From CAZWHE01 sp964633825 (GTDB lineage: Bacteria; Planctomycetota; B15-G4; CAYZWU01), in assembly GCA_964633825.1 (NCBI GenBank), contig CAZWHE010000154.1, positions 1 to 9,472 on the forward strand: a stretch of DNA of 9,472 nt, read 5' to 3'. The notes under the pieces were generated by a model. That model worked only from the letters and a program-made list of their open reading frames with translations, had not been told where the DNA came from and did no database searches. Every line of letters starts with the position of its first letter. Within the stretch, counting starts at the first letter, position 1. The position numbers were made by a program, and so were the translations under genes. Positions 1 through 7,201 of this stretch are shown piece after piece.

Positions 1-2184
1 AACGAAACGCGTGAAATAACCGGCTAAGGGATCTATCAGGGGTGATGCGCTGCCGTCCGCGGGGCCGTCGGCCGAAGAATTCGCGGGCATTTGATCGGCA
101 TGAGGTATCACGCTAAAGAACACTTTGGCCACTCCGCCGGCCAGGCCGTCGCCGCTGGGAAGAGCGGCGGGATTGTTCGGGTTCCCGACCTCGCCGTCCA
201 GCATGAAACCCATGTTCTTGTCCACGATGGAATCGGAGATGGAGAGGGTGTACCAGTCGAACGGCAGAAGTTCGTCGGGCGTGAGCGTCGCCGTGTAGGC
301 GTTGTTGTCGTAAGTGTAGGCGAATGATCGCGCGCCGACGCGGCGTCCCGTGAGAGCGAAGTCCGAGGCGTCGGCAATGACGTCCTTGTGGAAGACGATC
401 TCAATCGTGCCCGTCTCGGTCCGGCGAAGCACGCCGCCCGGCTCGGGCGCGGTATCCACGATCTTCGGCGGTCCCTCAGTGAAAGGGACGGCCGAAACAG
501 AAGTGCGCAAAATCCATTCGTCCGGATCAAAGCCGAGGCCGGTGGCGGGATTGTCGGTCGCGATGAGGAGGTGTTCGCTCGCCGCATCGTTCCAGACAAC
601 GTGCGTCGTGTCATTGCCGCCCGATGTGACGGCGATGTCGACGGGCATTTTGAAGACCGGATAGGACGGATCCTGAACTTGTTCGATGTAAAGCTCTACG
701 AAGTATCGGCCGCCTATGTCGTGTTGCGTCCAGGCGTATTCATAGGCCGGCGCGCCGATATCATAGATCCATTCGTCGAAGAACCAGTTCAGCTCGTCTC
801 CGTAAACCGTCTCGGCGCACGCTTGAAAATCTTCTGTAACGGCGCTGTCGAGCTCGTACGAGCTGCGGTACTCGGCAAGGATGTCAAAGAAGATAGTGTC
901 GCCGACGACGTGCCGCAGCTGATGCAGCACCCAGGCGGACTTTTTGTAAGTGAAATCCGACGAAAAGATGCGGCCCAGGTCGGAGATGTCGTAAACATAG
1001 ACGCTTCCGTTGACGCTGTCGGGCCGCCTGACGTCCATCCACGAGTGATAGGCGCCCGGATCGCTCACACCGGACTCGAATTCGTACCAGAGCGCCTCCG
1101 AATAGGTGGCAAAGCCCTCGTTCAGCCAGATGTCGTGCCAGGTGGCGCAGGTAATCATGTCTCCCCACCACTGGTGGGCCAGCTCGTGGGCCGTGATGTA
1201 TTCCCAGAAACCGCCCTGGGTGGTGAGCGTCTGGTGCTCCATGCCGCCGCCCCAGCCGAACTGGGCCATCCCGTATTTTTCACCGATGAAAGGATAAAGT
1301 CCGAAGAGATTGCCGTAGACATCGAGCATGTCGAGCATCTTCCACCATTCGTTCCGGTTGCTTGCGTTGTCGTCGGCGGGGAAGATATAAATCTCTGCCG
1401 GCATCGACCCGCCGCTGTAATAAAAGGTGTCGCTGTAGACGTTGTAGTTCGTCACGGCAAAGCAATAGAGGTAAGTCGCCGTGGGGTAGGCGGTGGCCCA
1501 GTAATAGCGCAGTTTGTTGCCCGGCATGGGATCGATGCTCTGCAGAACGCCGTTGGAAGCCGCGACGAGGGTGTCGGGTACGGTGAATCTCAAGTCCGCC
1601 GTGGCTTTGTCGGTGTTCTCGTCCTTGGCGGGCCACCAGGTGTAAGCAAACCAGGTCTCGCTCAGCGTCCAGACCAGGGGCTGGCCGTTTTGCGTGTCAA
1701 AAATAATCGAGCCGAAGCCGCCCGGCACGGGCATTCCGTCGTAAGCCACGTAGAGCGAGAACAGCTCGCCCGTGTTGTACGTCCGGTCAAGGGTCGCTTC
1801 GATGGTAGCGCTGTCGAGGCGCGTCCACGACAGGGCCGTGCCGCTGATCTCGACCGCCGTGATGTTGAACGTATTGGAAAGGCGGAACCGGAAAGTTGCC
1901 AGGCCGTCCACCCGGCTTTCCACGGTCATGGTGTTCGACCCGCCGATCCATTCCGTGACCGGGTCGATCTCGATATCCAAGTCGTAATGGATCGTGTCCG
2001 TGTCTCCGGCCGTATCTTTTGAGGCGCTTCGGTTGAGGAGGCCGATATGGGGGAGTCCGCCGAGGTGCTTTGCCGCCCGGGCGGCCCGAGCGGCCTTGCC
2101 GCATCCAACCGGATCTCGATCAATCGGACCGGCGCCGGCTGCACCGGCAAGAATGGCTGCGATGAAGAAAACGACACCAATCAT
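1..2184 (-). CDS. Secreted M1-family zinc metallopeptidase with Big_5-like domain (C-terminus beyond window)
   Basis: Reads open for 728 codons from an ATG at 2184 to the left edge with no stop, so the C-terminus is missing. An AGGAG Shine-Dalgarno sits six to seven bases upstream of the ATG. Residues 1-20 are a signal peptide (MIGVVFFIAAILAGAAGAG). About residues 60-280 fit the M1 N-terminal beta domain. Residues 312-319 read GGGMEHQT, a variant of the M1 GxMEN substrate-binding motif. HELAH at 333-337 followed by 18 residues and Glu356 in NEGFATY gives the HExxH-x18-E zinc site. Tyr413 in FTYKKSAW is the likely transition-state tyrosine. Residues 425-480 are helical, as in family members. 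Residues 572-665 resemble a bacterial Ig-like Big_5 domain, followed by a low-complexity linker. Known for the family: removal of N-terminal residues from peptides. The exported location is inferred, and a dockerin or sorting tail may lie outside the window. Confidence 0.93.
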   Translation of the reverse strand, partial: MIGVVFFIAAILAGAAGAGPIDRDPVGCGKAARAARAAKHLGGLPHIGLLNRSASKDTAGDTDTIHYDLDIEIDPVTEWIGGSNTMTVESRVDGLATFRFRLSNTFNITAVEISGTALSWTRLDSATIEATLDRTYNTGELFSLYVAYDGMPVPGGFGSIIFDTQNGQPLVWTLSETWFAYTWWPAKDENTDKATADLRFTVPDTLVAASNGVLQSIDPMPGNKLRYYWATAYPTATYLYCFAVTNYNVYSDTFYYSGGSMPAEIYIFPADDNASNRNEWWKMLDMLDVYGNLFGLYPFIGEKYGMAQFGWGGGMEHQTLTTQGGFWEYITAHELAHQWWGDMITCATWHDIWLNEGFATYSEALWYEFESGVSDPGAYHSWMDVRRPDSVNGSVYVYDISDLGRIFSSDFTYKKSAWVLHQLRHVVGDTIFFDILAEYRSSYELDSAVTEDFQACAETVYGDELNWFFDEWIYDIGAPAYEYAWTQHDIGGRYFVELYIEQVQDPSYPVFKMPVDIAVTSGGNDTTHVVWNDAASEHLLIATDNPATGLGFDPDEWILRTSVSAVPFTEGPPKIVDTAPEPGGVLRRTETGTIEIVFHKDVIADASDFALTGRRVGARSFAYTYDNNAYTATLTPDELLPFDWYTLSISDSIVDKNMGFMLDGEVGNPNNPAALPSGDGLAGGVAKVFFSVIPHADQMPANSSADGPADGSASPLIDPLAGYFTRFV

Positions 2185-2190
2185 ATTAGG

Positions 2191-2196
2191 CTCCTG
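2191..2196 (-). promoter_or_regulatory. Shine-Dalgarno of the M1 peptidase gene
   Basis: The minus strand reads CAGGAG six bases before the ATG at 2184. This fixes the start at the only methionine that precedes the signal peptide. Confidence 0.7.
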
Positions 2197-2268
2197 CGCT
2201 GGTTCGATCATTTCAAACGATCGGGTTTGTTTATTAATGATAGCACGAAACGCATGATTCAGCCGGTG

Positions 2269-2318
2269 TTTTCCGGTCTGTCGATGTTTTCAACATATGT
2301 CCCCGGCCGGACGATGGC
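2269..2318 (-). pseudogene. Fossil fragment of a beta-helix N-cap
   Basis: In the gap between the M1 gene and the gene to its right, bases 2318-2283 on the minus strand read AIVRPGTYVENI. This matches VIVRSGTYLENI (residues 44-55) of the beta-helix protein at 7046-5394. The nucleotide match to that gene is about 26 of 35 bases by eye, with many of the differences at third codon positions. After the next Asp-Arg a single-base deletion appears to shift the frame, and GGAAAA (the 'GK' codons of the same motif) follows at 2274-2269. There is no start and no long open frame, so it cannot be functional as protein. I read it as debris of a lost or truncated paralogue. Chance similarity is possible but unlikely given the length and strand. 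Confidence 0.6.
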
Positions 2319-2348
2319 TTTCGATAACATGATTTATCTCCCGGTCGG

Positions 2349-3419
2349 CTAATTGCTTCTCACGCCGTTCGACATGTCGATGGGAACGACGGGGCTCATA
2401 TCGGTCAGGGCGCCCTGGAAGTAGACCGTGGCGTTCATATACTGCGCCGGCACGGTGAGATGATATTCACAGAAATCACCCGGCACGTTGTCGATCATCA
2501 ACCACGGAGTATTGCCGCCTAATCCGCCGACCAGACGGGTTGCGTCGTAGGGGGGAGGCATGTATTGATTCTTCGTCTGCAGAGAAGCGAGGAGATAGCC
2601 GGGGGCGTCGAAGCCGTGCTTGGTCAGGATGAAGTCCACACCGGACGTGCTCGCCCAATCGCCGTATGTCATGAGACCGGCGTCGTTGCCGGCGGCGCCG
2701 GCGCCAAAGTAGGTCATTCCCGAGGCGGACGCTCGGGGGCCGTAGAGGGCTTGCGACCAGGAGGCCCAGTTCGTGCTGCCGAACCACCACGAGCCGTTGT
2801 AGGTTCCGTTGGGATAATAAATATCGAACCTGTTCTCGCTGCCGGGCCCGGGGCCGGCAACGGTTAAACCGGTGGCGCCCATCGTGGGAGTGTTCATGCG
2901 GGCAAGCCCCTGTCCCCATTGGGAGTTGAGAGGAAATTCGTAGCCTGATCCTTCGAGGTCGACAGTAATAGTCCAGACATATCCCCAGCCTGGCGGAAGC
3001 GTGGTTCAGGTCATGCCGGCCGGAAGACCGGTAAAAAGGAAACCGGCTTCTAGAACACCGAGATTGCCCCAGCCCGTGCAGGAGTCAAAGTAATAGACGG
3101 CAAAACTCTCGCCGGCAGGGTCCATGTTATTGCTTCCATAGGAAAAAGTGAAACCGTCGACGAGCTCGTCGGTGAGACCGCCGGAAGGCGACAGCGTTGC
3201 CCAGTCGAGGTTGATATAACCGGTATCCGCTCCGCTCCACCATGCCCAGTACGTGCTCGTGTTGTCCCATATCGCGGATCCATAGCGCGCTTGACCGTCG
3301 CCCAGAGCGATCTGCCTGCTCTTGCTGCCCGCGATCTTTTCTGTTTCCAACAACCCTTGCCCGTAAGCGAGCCCGGTGAAGACAACCATACACAGCGCGA
3401 TCGTTCCCGGTATCTTCAT
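2349..3419 (-). pseudogene. Secreted protein gene interrupted by one in-frame TGA
   Basis: ATG at 3419 with an excellent GGAGGAGG Shine-Dalgarno, then a signal peptide (MKIPGTIALCMVVFTGLAYG, residues 1-20). Codon 138 (3008-3006) is TGA. The same frame then continues for 218 codons to TAG at 2351-2349. Protein-like character is kept across the stop: GLPAGM(T) before it, then PPGWGYVWTITVDLEGSGYEF after it, so the TGA cuts a single beta-rich domain. The first part has 'INLDWATL', 'LVDGFTFSYG' and 'CTGWGNLG' motifs. The end reads 'IDMSNGVRSN'. I recall this style from uncharacterised secreted proteins of Planctomycetota-type genomes, but I assign no function. No start codon with a Shine-Dalgarno follows the stop closely (the next ATG is at 2897, inside the domain), so two genes are unlikely. 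Alternatives are a recent nonsense mutation, a base-call error, or readthrough. Confidence 0.72.
3006..3008 (-). other. In-frame TGA stop inside a secreted-protein gene
   Basis: The codon lies between Thr137 and the resumed frame Thr-Thr-Leu-Pro-Pro. Both flanks are in phase (first bases of codons at positions equal to 2 modulo 3). One substitution could restore a sense codon (for example CGA, GGA, TGG or TGC). The gene immediately upstream (3569-5158) uses TGA as its normal stop and all genes use TGG for Trp, so a genome-wide reassigned TGA is not supported. Confidence 0.85.
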
Positions 3420-3568
3420 GAGGCCTCCTCCAAAGAAAGACGACTTCCTGCTCAACAGGTGAAACGACATTCCGGCCACGGTTTTTCAGAAATTCTTATT
3501 TTTTTTGAGGATAATCTTGAGTGGAGGAGTGGATTGGGCCTTTCCGAGGGTAGATCGAGATCTTGATC
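3420..3568. other. Intergenic gap without a gene
   Basis: Besides the Shine-Dalgarno, the gap holds a run of eight A residues on the minus strand (about 3498-3505). A 6-bp inverted repeat with a two-base spacer, GAGATC-AA-GATCTC (3570-3557), overlaps the stop codon of the upstream gene. No U-tract follows it on the minus strand, so I do not call it a terminator. No recognisable promoter. Confidence 0.5.
3424..3431 (-). promoter_or_regulatory. Shine-Dalgarno deciding the start at 3419
   Basis: GGAGGAGG on the minus strand ends four bases before the ATG at 3419. It selects this start over an in-frame ATG at 3479, which would put twenty polar residues in front of the signal peptide and place the Shine-Dalgarno inside the coding region. 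Confidence 0.75.
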
Positions 3569-5158
3569 TCACCACTTTTTCGAGAGCCAGTCGAGAAACT
3601 GTCCCTCCAGGCTTTCCGTGCATGGGTTCCCGCCGGAAAACGGCCTGCCGTAGATATCGAGAACGAGCTCGCCGAAGGCCGGTCCTTTTTCTTTATCAGG
3701 GGAAAGGGACGCTCTCTTGAGAAGCCGCTTCAACAATTCATCCGGTTTTTCTTTTGTGCTTTTACACTTGTTCATGAGCCAGAAGAGAAAAGCGCCGCGG
3801 TAGGCCCTGAGGAATTCTAGGTAGTCGTCCTTGAAGAGATCGGGGACCGTCTTTCCGGCGAAGGGCTCGACGAGAAAAGGCGCCTGCACCAGGTGTGTGT
3901 CCGGCCCTCCCGCGTCCGATTGGAGAAGGAAATTGATCTTCTTGTTCCGCTTCCGCCCGCGGATCTTCAGAGTCGCGGAGGCGCCTTCTTTTTGGGATGT
4001 GCGGAGCACGGCAAGGAAATAATCCCTCCCCTTGGTGTGGCGCCACCTCGGGTCGGCGTTTCTCGCAGCGAGTCGGCCGCCGCTCGATGCCCCGCCGGCC
4101 ACGAATTTCGTATAGGCTTCGGTTTTTCTTCCCTTGGTGCCGCCGCCTGCGCGAACGTTGTTTTCCTCGAAGATCTCGATAACCATGTTCATCGACAGGC
4201 TGGATGCGAACTGCTTCGGCAGGGATCGGTCGTAATAGTACTCGATGAGAAGGTCCATGGCGTGCTGCACCACGTGCTGCAGAAGGCCCGTCTCTTCCCT
4301 GGCGTTCATGTCGATCCCTTTGAGAATGTCGCCCCGGCCGGGATAGGTGGCGGGGTGCTCCATGGCGATGACATGGATGTCGCCTCTGTTGAAGCTCGTC
4401 CACATGGCGAGGCCGTTGTTCAAGAGAAGCCTTCTGTTGGTTGGATTGAGGAGGCCGATGAAGCTCCCCAATCCGAGAAAATCTTTTCTGTCGGGCGATA
4501 GAATCAGGGAGACGCCCGATGTTCCGTCTTTCTCCGGGGCGCCGAGGTAATCTCCCTTTTTCATGAGCGCCGCAAAGCTATCCGAAGCGGAAGCCGTTGT
4601 TTCCTTTGCTTCGAGCAGGCGGATGAGAACGGGGCGGCCTTTTCCCGAATTCTTTTTGAAAAGAGCCTGCTTCAGCTTCCATGAGCGAATCCACTTTTCC
4701 AGGGTTTTGATATTTCGGAAGCTCTCTTTTTTCGTTGCCTTGTCGGCCGTCCAGGCGATCCATTGTTTCTGCATCTCCAGGATTGCCGAAGCCGTTTCCA
4801 TGAATTCCCTGGCCTTGTTCTTGTTGCGCAAACGGTATCGGGGATACCAGACGTCGAAGAGGCCGATTCGAACTGCCATATAGCTTTCATCGAGCAGTGC
4901 ATCGATCGAAGACCGGACTTCCCGAAGGTTTTGTACGCGGTGGGTGTGCAGGAAGGACTCGGCGTAATCGGAAAAAGGAATCGCAGGGGGCGGAGCCGGC
5001 GAGCTTTGCTGCGGCTGAACGGAGCGGGCAAGGGGAATCGCCTGGAGCGGTGTGCAAAAAAGAAAAAGAACAAGGGCGCACCTCACTCCGGGGAGTCGGG
5101 AAAAAGAGTCCGCGTTGCGGCGATTATTATTCCAATAATTCAGCGAAAGTAATTTCAT
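3569..5158 (-). CDS. Secreted protein, probable gluzincin-fold pseudo-peptidase
   Basis: 529 residues, ATG at 5158 with GGAGG ten bases upstream, TGA stop at 3571-3569. A long basic N-region precedes the hydrophobic stretch ALVLFLFCTPLQA (residues 28-40), so it is probably exported. A Pro/Gln/Ser-rich linker covers 47-61, and residues 62-175 are charged and helical. No family is certain. The second half follows the outline of Peptidase_MA/DUF1570-type gluzincins: a helix with H295-VVQ-H299, then LPKQF (313-317) where active members have 'LP.W..EG.A', then a 'YLEFLRAYRGAFLFWLM' helix (446-462). It ends 'ESLEGQFLDWLSKK', like the 'leeLe.eW..wl' tail. The Glu of HExxH is replaced by Val, so catalysis by that mechanism is unlikely. 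Lys/Arg-rich segments at 335-410 differ from the neighbours. It stands alone between beta-helix and secreted-protein genes, with gaps of 235 and 149 bp. The export call is firmer than the fold call. Confidence 0.85.
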   Translation of the reverse strand: MKLLSLNYWNNNRRNADSFSRLPGVRCALVLFLFCTPLQAIPLARSVQPQQSSPAPPPAIPFSDYAESFLHTHRVQNLREVRSSIDALLDESYMAVRIGLFDVWYPRYRLRNKNKAREFMETASAILEMQKQWIAWTADKATKKESFRNIKTLEKWIRSWKLKQALFKKNSGKGRPVLIRLLEAKETTASASDSFAALMKKGDYLGAPEKDGTSGVSLILSPDRKDFLGLGSFIGLLNPTNRRLLLNNGLAMWTSFNRGDIHVIAMEHPATYPGRGDILKGIDMNAREETGLLQHVVQHAMDLLIEYYYDRSLPKQFASSLSMNMVIEIFEENNVRAGGGTKGRKTEAYTKFVAGGASSGGRLAARNADPRWRHTKGRDYFLAVLRTSQKEGASATLKIRGRKRNKKINFLLQSDAGGPDTHLVQAPFLVEPFAGKTVPDLFKDDYLEFLRAYRGAFLFWLMNKCKSTKEKPDELLKRLLKRASLSPDKEKGPAFGELVLDIYGRPFSGGNPCTESLEGQFLDWLSKKW

Positions 5159-5393
5159 AAATCATTTTCCTCCGTTTCGGGAAAGGAGAAGAACGAATGA
5201 TAATGGAGCGGGAGTGATTGAAATGAATGGAGGCTTCGAGACCCTCTGGAGACAGGGGGCTCGAAACATCTGCGACCCGCCTTCATGGGCCACGGCCGAT
5301 GATCCCAATGTCACCTCTATTTAGATGTTCGGAATGGTGCTGGTAACGGTAATAATGCCGTCATCTTTTTGAGGCGTGCCGTTGTCTGAAAGG
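5159..5393. other. 235-bp intergenic gap with a hairpin, no clear gene
   Basis: Contains the Shine-Dalgarno GGAGG (5169-5173) for the gene to the left and the inverted repeat at 5235-5265. On the minus strand a 27-codon open tail (about 5401-5321) overlaps the end of the beta-helix gene in another frame and ends 'DGIITVTSTIPNI' before TAA. It has no start codon. It looks like a protein C-terminus but may be chance. No convincing -10/-35 pair was seen. Confidence 0.45.
5235..5265. repeat. Imperfect inverted repeat / hairpin
   Basis: TTCGAG at 5235-5240 pairs with CTCGAA at 5260-5265. After a small asymmetric bulge, CCCT at 5242-5245 pairs with AGGG at 5254-5257, leaving an eight-base loop. 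No T-run follows on either strand, so a classical intrinsic terminator is not supported. It could be an mRNA-end processing stem or a dispersed palindromic element. Confidence 0.55.
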
Positions 5394-7046
5394 CTATTCG
5401 ACTTTCATCAACATGAGGTTGGTCAGATCGCTTCCCGCAAGCGCCTGAAAGGGATATTCCTCGCCCGATTGCCATGAGCCGGGCACTGTTCCCGAAACAG
5501 CGAACACGCCGCTCGATGGAATATCGGCAAGCCCGAATTGCTGGTATGGCGGCAGCAGGTATAGATCTCCGTACATGGTCGGCTGGGGGGGGTCTTGAAC
5601 CCCGGATCCGAGAATGAGTCTGACGGGCGAGGTCCCCGGCATGCCGACGATTTTGACCTTGATCGACGCACCGGGCACGATGTCGCCTGTATAATAGAGA
5701 TGGAGATGGAACTCGTCCGCTCCCATGTCGATGATTCCGTCGGCAATGCGGGGATCGCCCTCGATATCTTCGGCGGGGATTCCGCTTGCCGAATTGTCGC
5801 CGTTGTTCCTGCACGGAGATGGATACTGTAAATGGAAATCGTCGCTGGAAGGTTCCGCGAAGAGCGGATCCGCATCGATCATCCCCGTTCCCCAGGCGAG
5901 GCTGGCATTGGGGCCGATGTGGACCTGGGTCAGCCCGCCTTCAACATCTGAATGGGAGATCGAGGCGTTGGTGGTCCCCACAAGGGAGATTTCGCGTCCC
6001 GTTGAAGCGTTGTTATCCCAGAAAATCGTATTGGCCATAATCGGGGAGGCGCTGTCATCGAGGTGGATGCCGCCGCCCGTCTCGGCCGCATTCAGTGTGA
6101 TTGTGTTGTTGACCACAGCCAGATCGGATCCTTCGCTGTAGATCCCTCCGCCGCTGGATCCGCCGGGAGGCGTTGGCATATTTCGTGAGACGATGTTGCC
6201 CGATACGATCGAAGAGGAGCTGTCTAAGTACAATCCGCCGCCGTGTTTTGCGCTGTTATCTGAAAAGGTGTTGTTACTGATTGCCGGTGACGTGAGGAAC
6301 AGATGCAATCCGCCGCCCTTGATGGCCGAATTCCCCGTGACCGTGTTGCCCGCGATCGTCGCCGGGCCGATGTCGTATGTGATCTGGATACCGCCGCCCG
6401 TCTCGGCGGAGTTGCCCGAGACGGCATTGCCCTTGATCGTTGTGGACGCAAAGAAACTATATATTCCTCCGCCGTCGCCAGTTGCGGTCGAGTTGTTCGA
6501 AATGATGTTGTTTTCGATGAGGGTGGTGGAAGAAACACAGCAAATTCCAACGCCGCAGCCGGGGCCGGAATCCGAGATGTTGTCTGAGATAACATTGTTT
6601 TCGATCGTTGGAGAACCGTACATCGTGTAGATCCCGCCGCCGTAAAAAGCAAGGTTATCCGTGATGATATTGCCGGTTATCGTCGGCGAAGAAGAGTCGC
6701 AGTAAATCCCGCCGCCCGATGAAAAAGTGAGATAATAGCCCCGCCCATTTGTCAGCGTGAATCCTTCCAATGTCGAATCCGACCGGACCAGCCTGACCAC
6801 GCTGTTGGCTCTTTGTCCGTCGATAACGGTCGCCTCCGGTCCTTGTTCGCTCTTGAGCGTGACCGTTTTCCCGTCGATGAGTATGTTCTCTAAATATGTT
6901 CCGGAGCGGACAATGACCGTATCCCCGTTGAGGGCGGCATTGACGGCCTCCTGGATCGTGGGATAGTTGTCGGGAACATAAATAGTGGCCGAAACGGCCG
7001 GAAGCGGTAGAAAGATAAAAGCCATGAGAATGAGTGCCGGCTTCAT
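5394..7046 (-). CDS. Secreted right-handed parallel beta-helix protein (paralogue of 7202-8932)
   Basis: 550 residues from the ATG at 7046, chosen because AGGAGG lies seven bases upstream and a signal peptide begins there (MKPALILMAFIFLPLPAVSA, cut after VSA). Residues 21-77 are the N-cap 'TIYVPDNYPTIQ...GDTVIVRSGTY' found in NosD/pectate-lyase-like beta-helix proteins. Residues 111-345 hold nine rungs of about 24-30 residues built on 'GGGIY....SPTI..N.I..N.A', with Asn at two repeating positions. Residues 346-447 form a closing segment with 'SHSDVEGG', 'DADPLF', 'SPCRNNGDN' and 'EGDPRI...DMGADEF'. Residues 448-550 are a beta-rich C-terminal module shared with the neighbouring paralogue. No catalytic residues are evident. 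The rungs also resemble chlamydial Pmp-type GGAI/FxxN repeats. A surface or extracellular polysaccharide- or adhesion-related role is only inference. Confidence 0.92.
   Translation of the reverse strand: MKPALILMAFIFLPLPAVSATIYVPDNYPTIQEAVNAALNGDTVIVRSGTYLENILIDGKTVTLKSEQGPEATVIDGQRANSVVRLVRSDSTLEGFTLTNGRGYYLTFSSGGGIYCDSSSPTITGNIITDNLAFYGGGIYTMYGSPTIENNVISDNISDSGPGCGVGICCVSSTTLIENNIISNNSTATGDGGGIYSFFASTTIKGNAVSGNSAETGGGIQITYDIGPATIAGNTVTGNSAIKGGGLHLFLTSPAISNNTFSDNSAKHGGGLYLDSSSSIVSGNIVSRNMPTPPGGSSGGGIYSEGSDLAVVNNTITLNAAETGGGIHLDDSASPIMANTIFWDNNASTGREISLVGTTNASISHSDVEGGLTQVHIGPNASLAWGTGMIDADPLFAEPSSDDFHLQYPSPCRNNGDNSASGIPAEDIEGDPRIADGIIDMGADEFHLHLYYTGDIVPGASIKVKIVGMPGTSPVRLILGSGVQDPPQPTMYGDLYLLPPYQQFGLADIPSSGVFAVSGTVPGSWQSGEEYPFQALAGSDLTNLMLMKVE
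5397..5705 (-). repeat. C-terminal module copy A
   Basis: Encodes residues 448-550 of the beta-helix protein. It aligns end to end with copy B at 7205-7513: 'GD..PG..IK..I.G.PGTSPV.L.LG.G...PP.P..YG.L.LLPP' and 'SWQSGEEY.FQAL.GSDLTNLM'. Near the 3' end, 5455-5479 and 7263-7287 are identical over 25 bases, and about 59 of 69 bases match around it by eye. Confidence 0.85.
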
Positions 7047-7052
7047 GAGAGT

Positions 7053-7059
7053 TCCTCCT
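7053..7059 (-). promoter_or_regulatory. Shine-Dalgarno deciding the start at 7046
   Basis: AGGAGGA on the minus strand, about seven bases before ATG 7046. The in-frame ATG at 7100 lacks such a site and would prefix eighteen non-signal residues. Confidence 0.75.
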
Positions 7060-7102
7060 GCTGGCATATTTGGAAGCCCCTTCCTATCCCTACTCTTCAA
7101 AT

Positions 7103-7134
7103 ATTATATATTAAATGGGGAGCAATAACATCAA
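7103..7134 (-). promoter_or_regulatory. Candidate promoter of the 7046-5394 beta-helix gene
   Basis: The gap 7047-7201 is markedly AT-rich around 7100-7150. The minus strand has TATAAT at 7108-7103 and TTGATG at 7134-7129. The spacing is 20 bases to TATAAT, or 18 to the overlapping TATATA at 7110-7105, which is acceptable but not ideal for a sigma-70 type site. About 57 bases separate it from the start. The leader contains a small GGAAG/CTTCC hairpin (7072-7084). The call rests on base composition and partial consensus only. Confidence 0.4.
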
Positions 7135-7201
7135 AGTATCAATTTATTATGGCATAACCGCCGGCTGGATTGGAATTTATTACGTCAGGGGGGATTCAGA
7201 G

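Noticed and set aside
388..2022. 544-codon plus-strand open frame
   Set aside because: It is codon-aligned antisense to the M1 peptidase, which uses TTA, CTA and TCA codons so rarely that the mirror frame stays open. The minus strand carries HELAH-x18-E and a signal peptide, while the plus frame has no recognisable domain or Shine-Dalgarno.
2205..2223. CGATC/GATCG inverted repeat in the M1 leader as an operator
   Set aside because: Only a five-base stem with a nine-base spacer, too weak to separate from chance.
3006..3008. Selenocysteine at the in-frame TGA
   Set aside because: No convincing bacterial SECIS stem-loop follows the TGA, no redox motif surrounds it, and no Sec machinery is visible in the window.
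3557..3570. GAGATC/GATCTC inverted repeat as terminator
   Set aside because: The loop would be two bases, the stem overlaps the stop codon, and no T-run follows on the minus strand.
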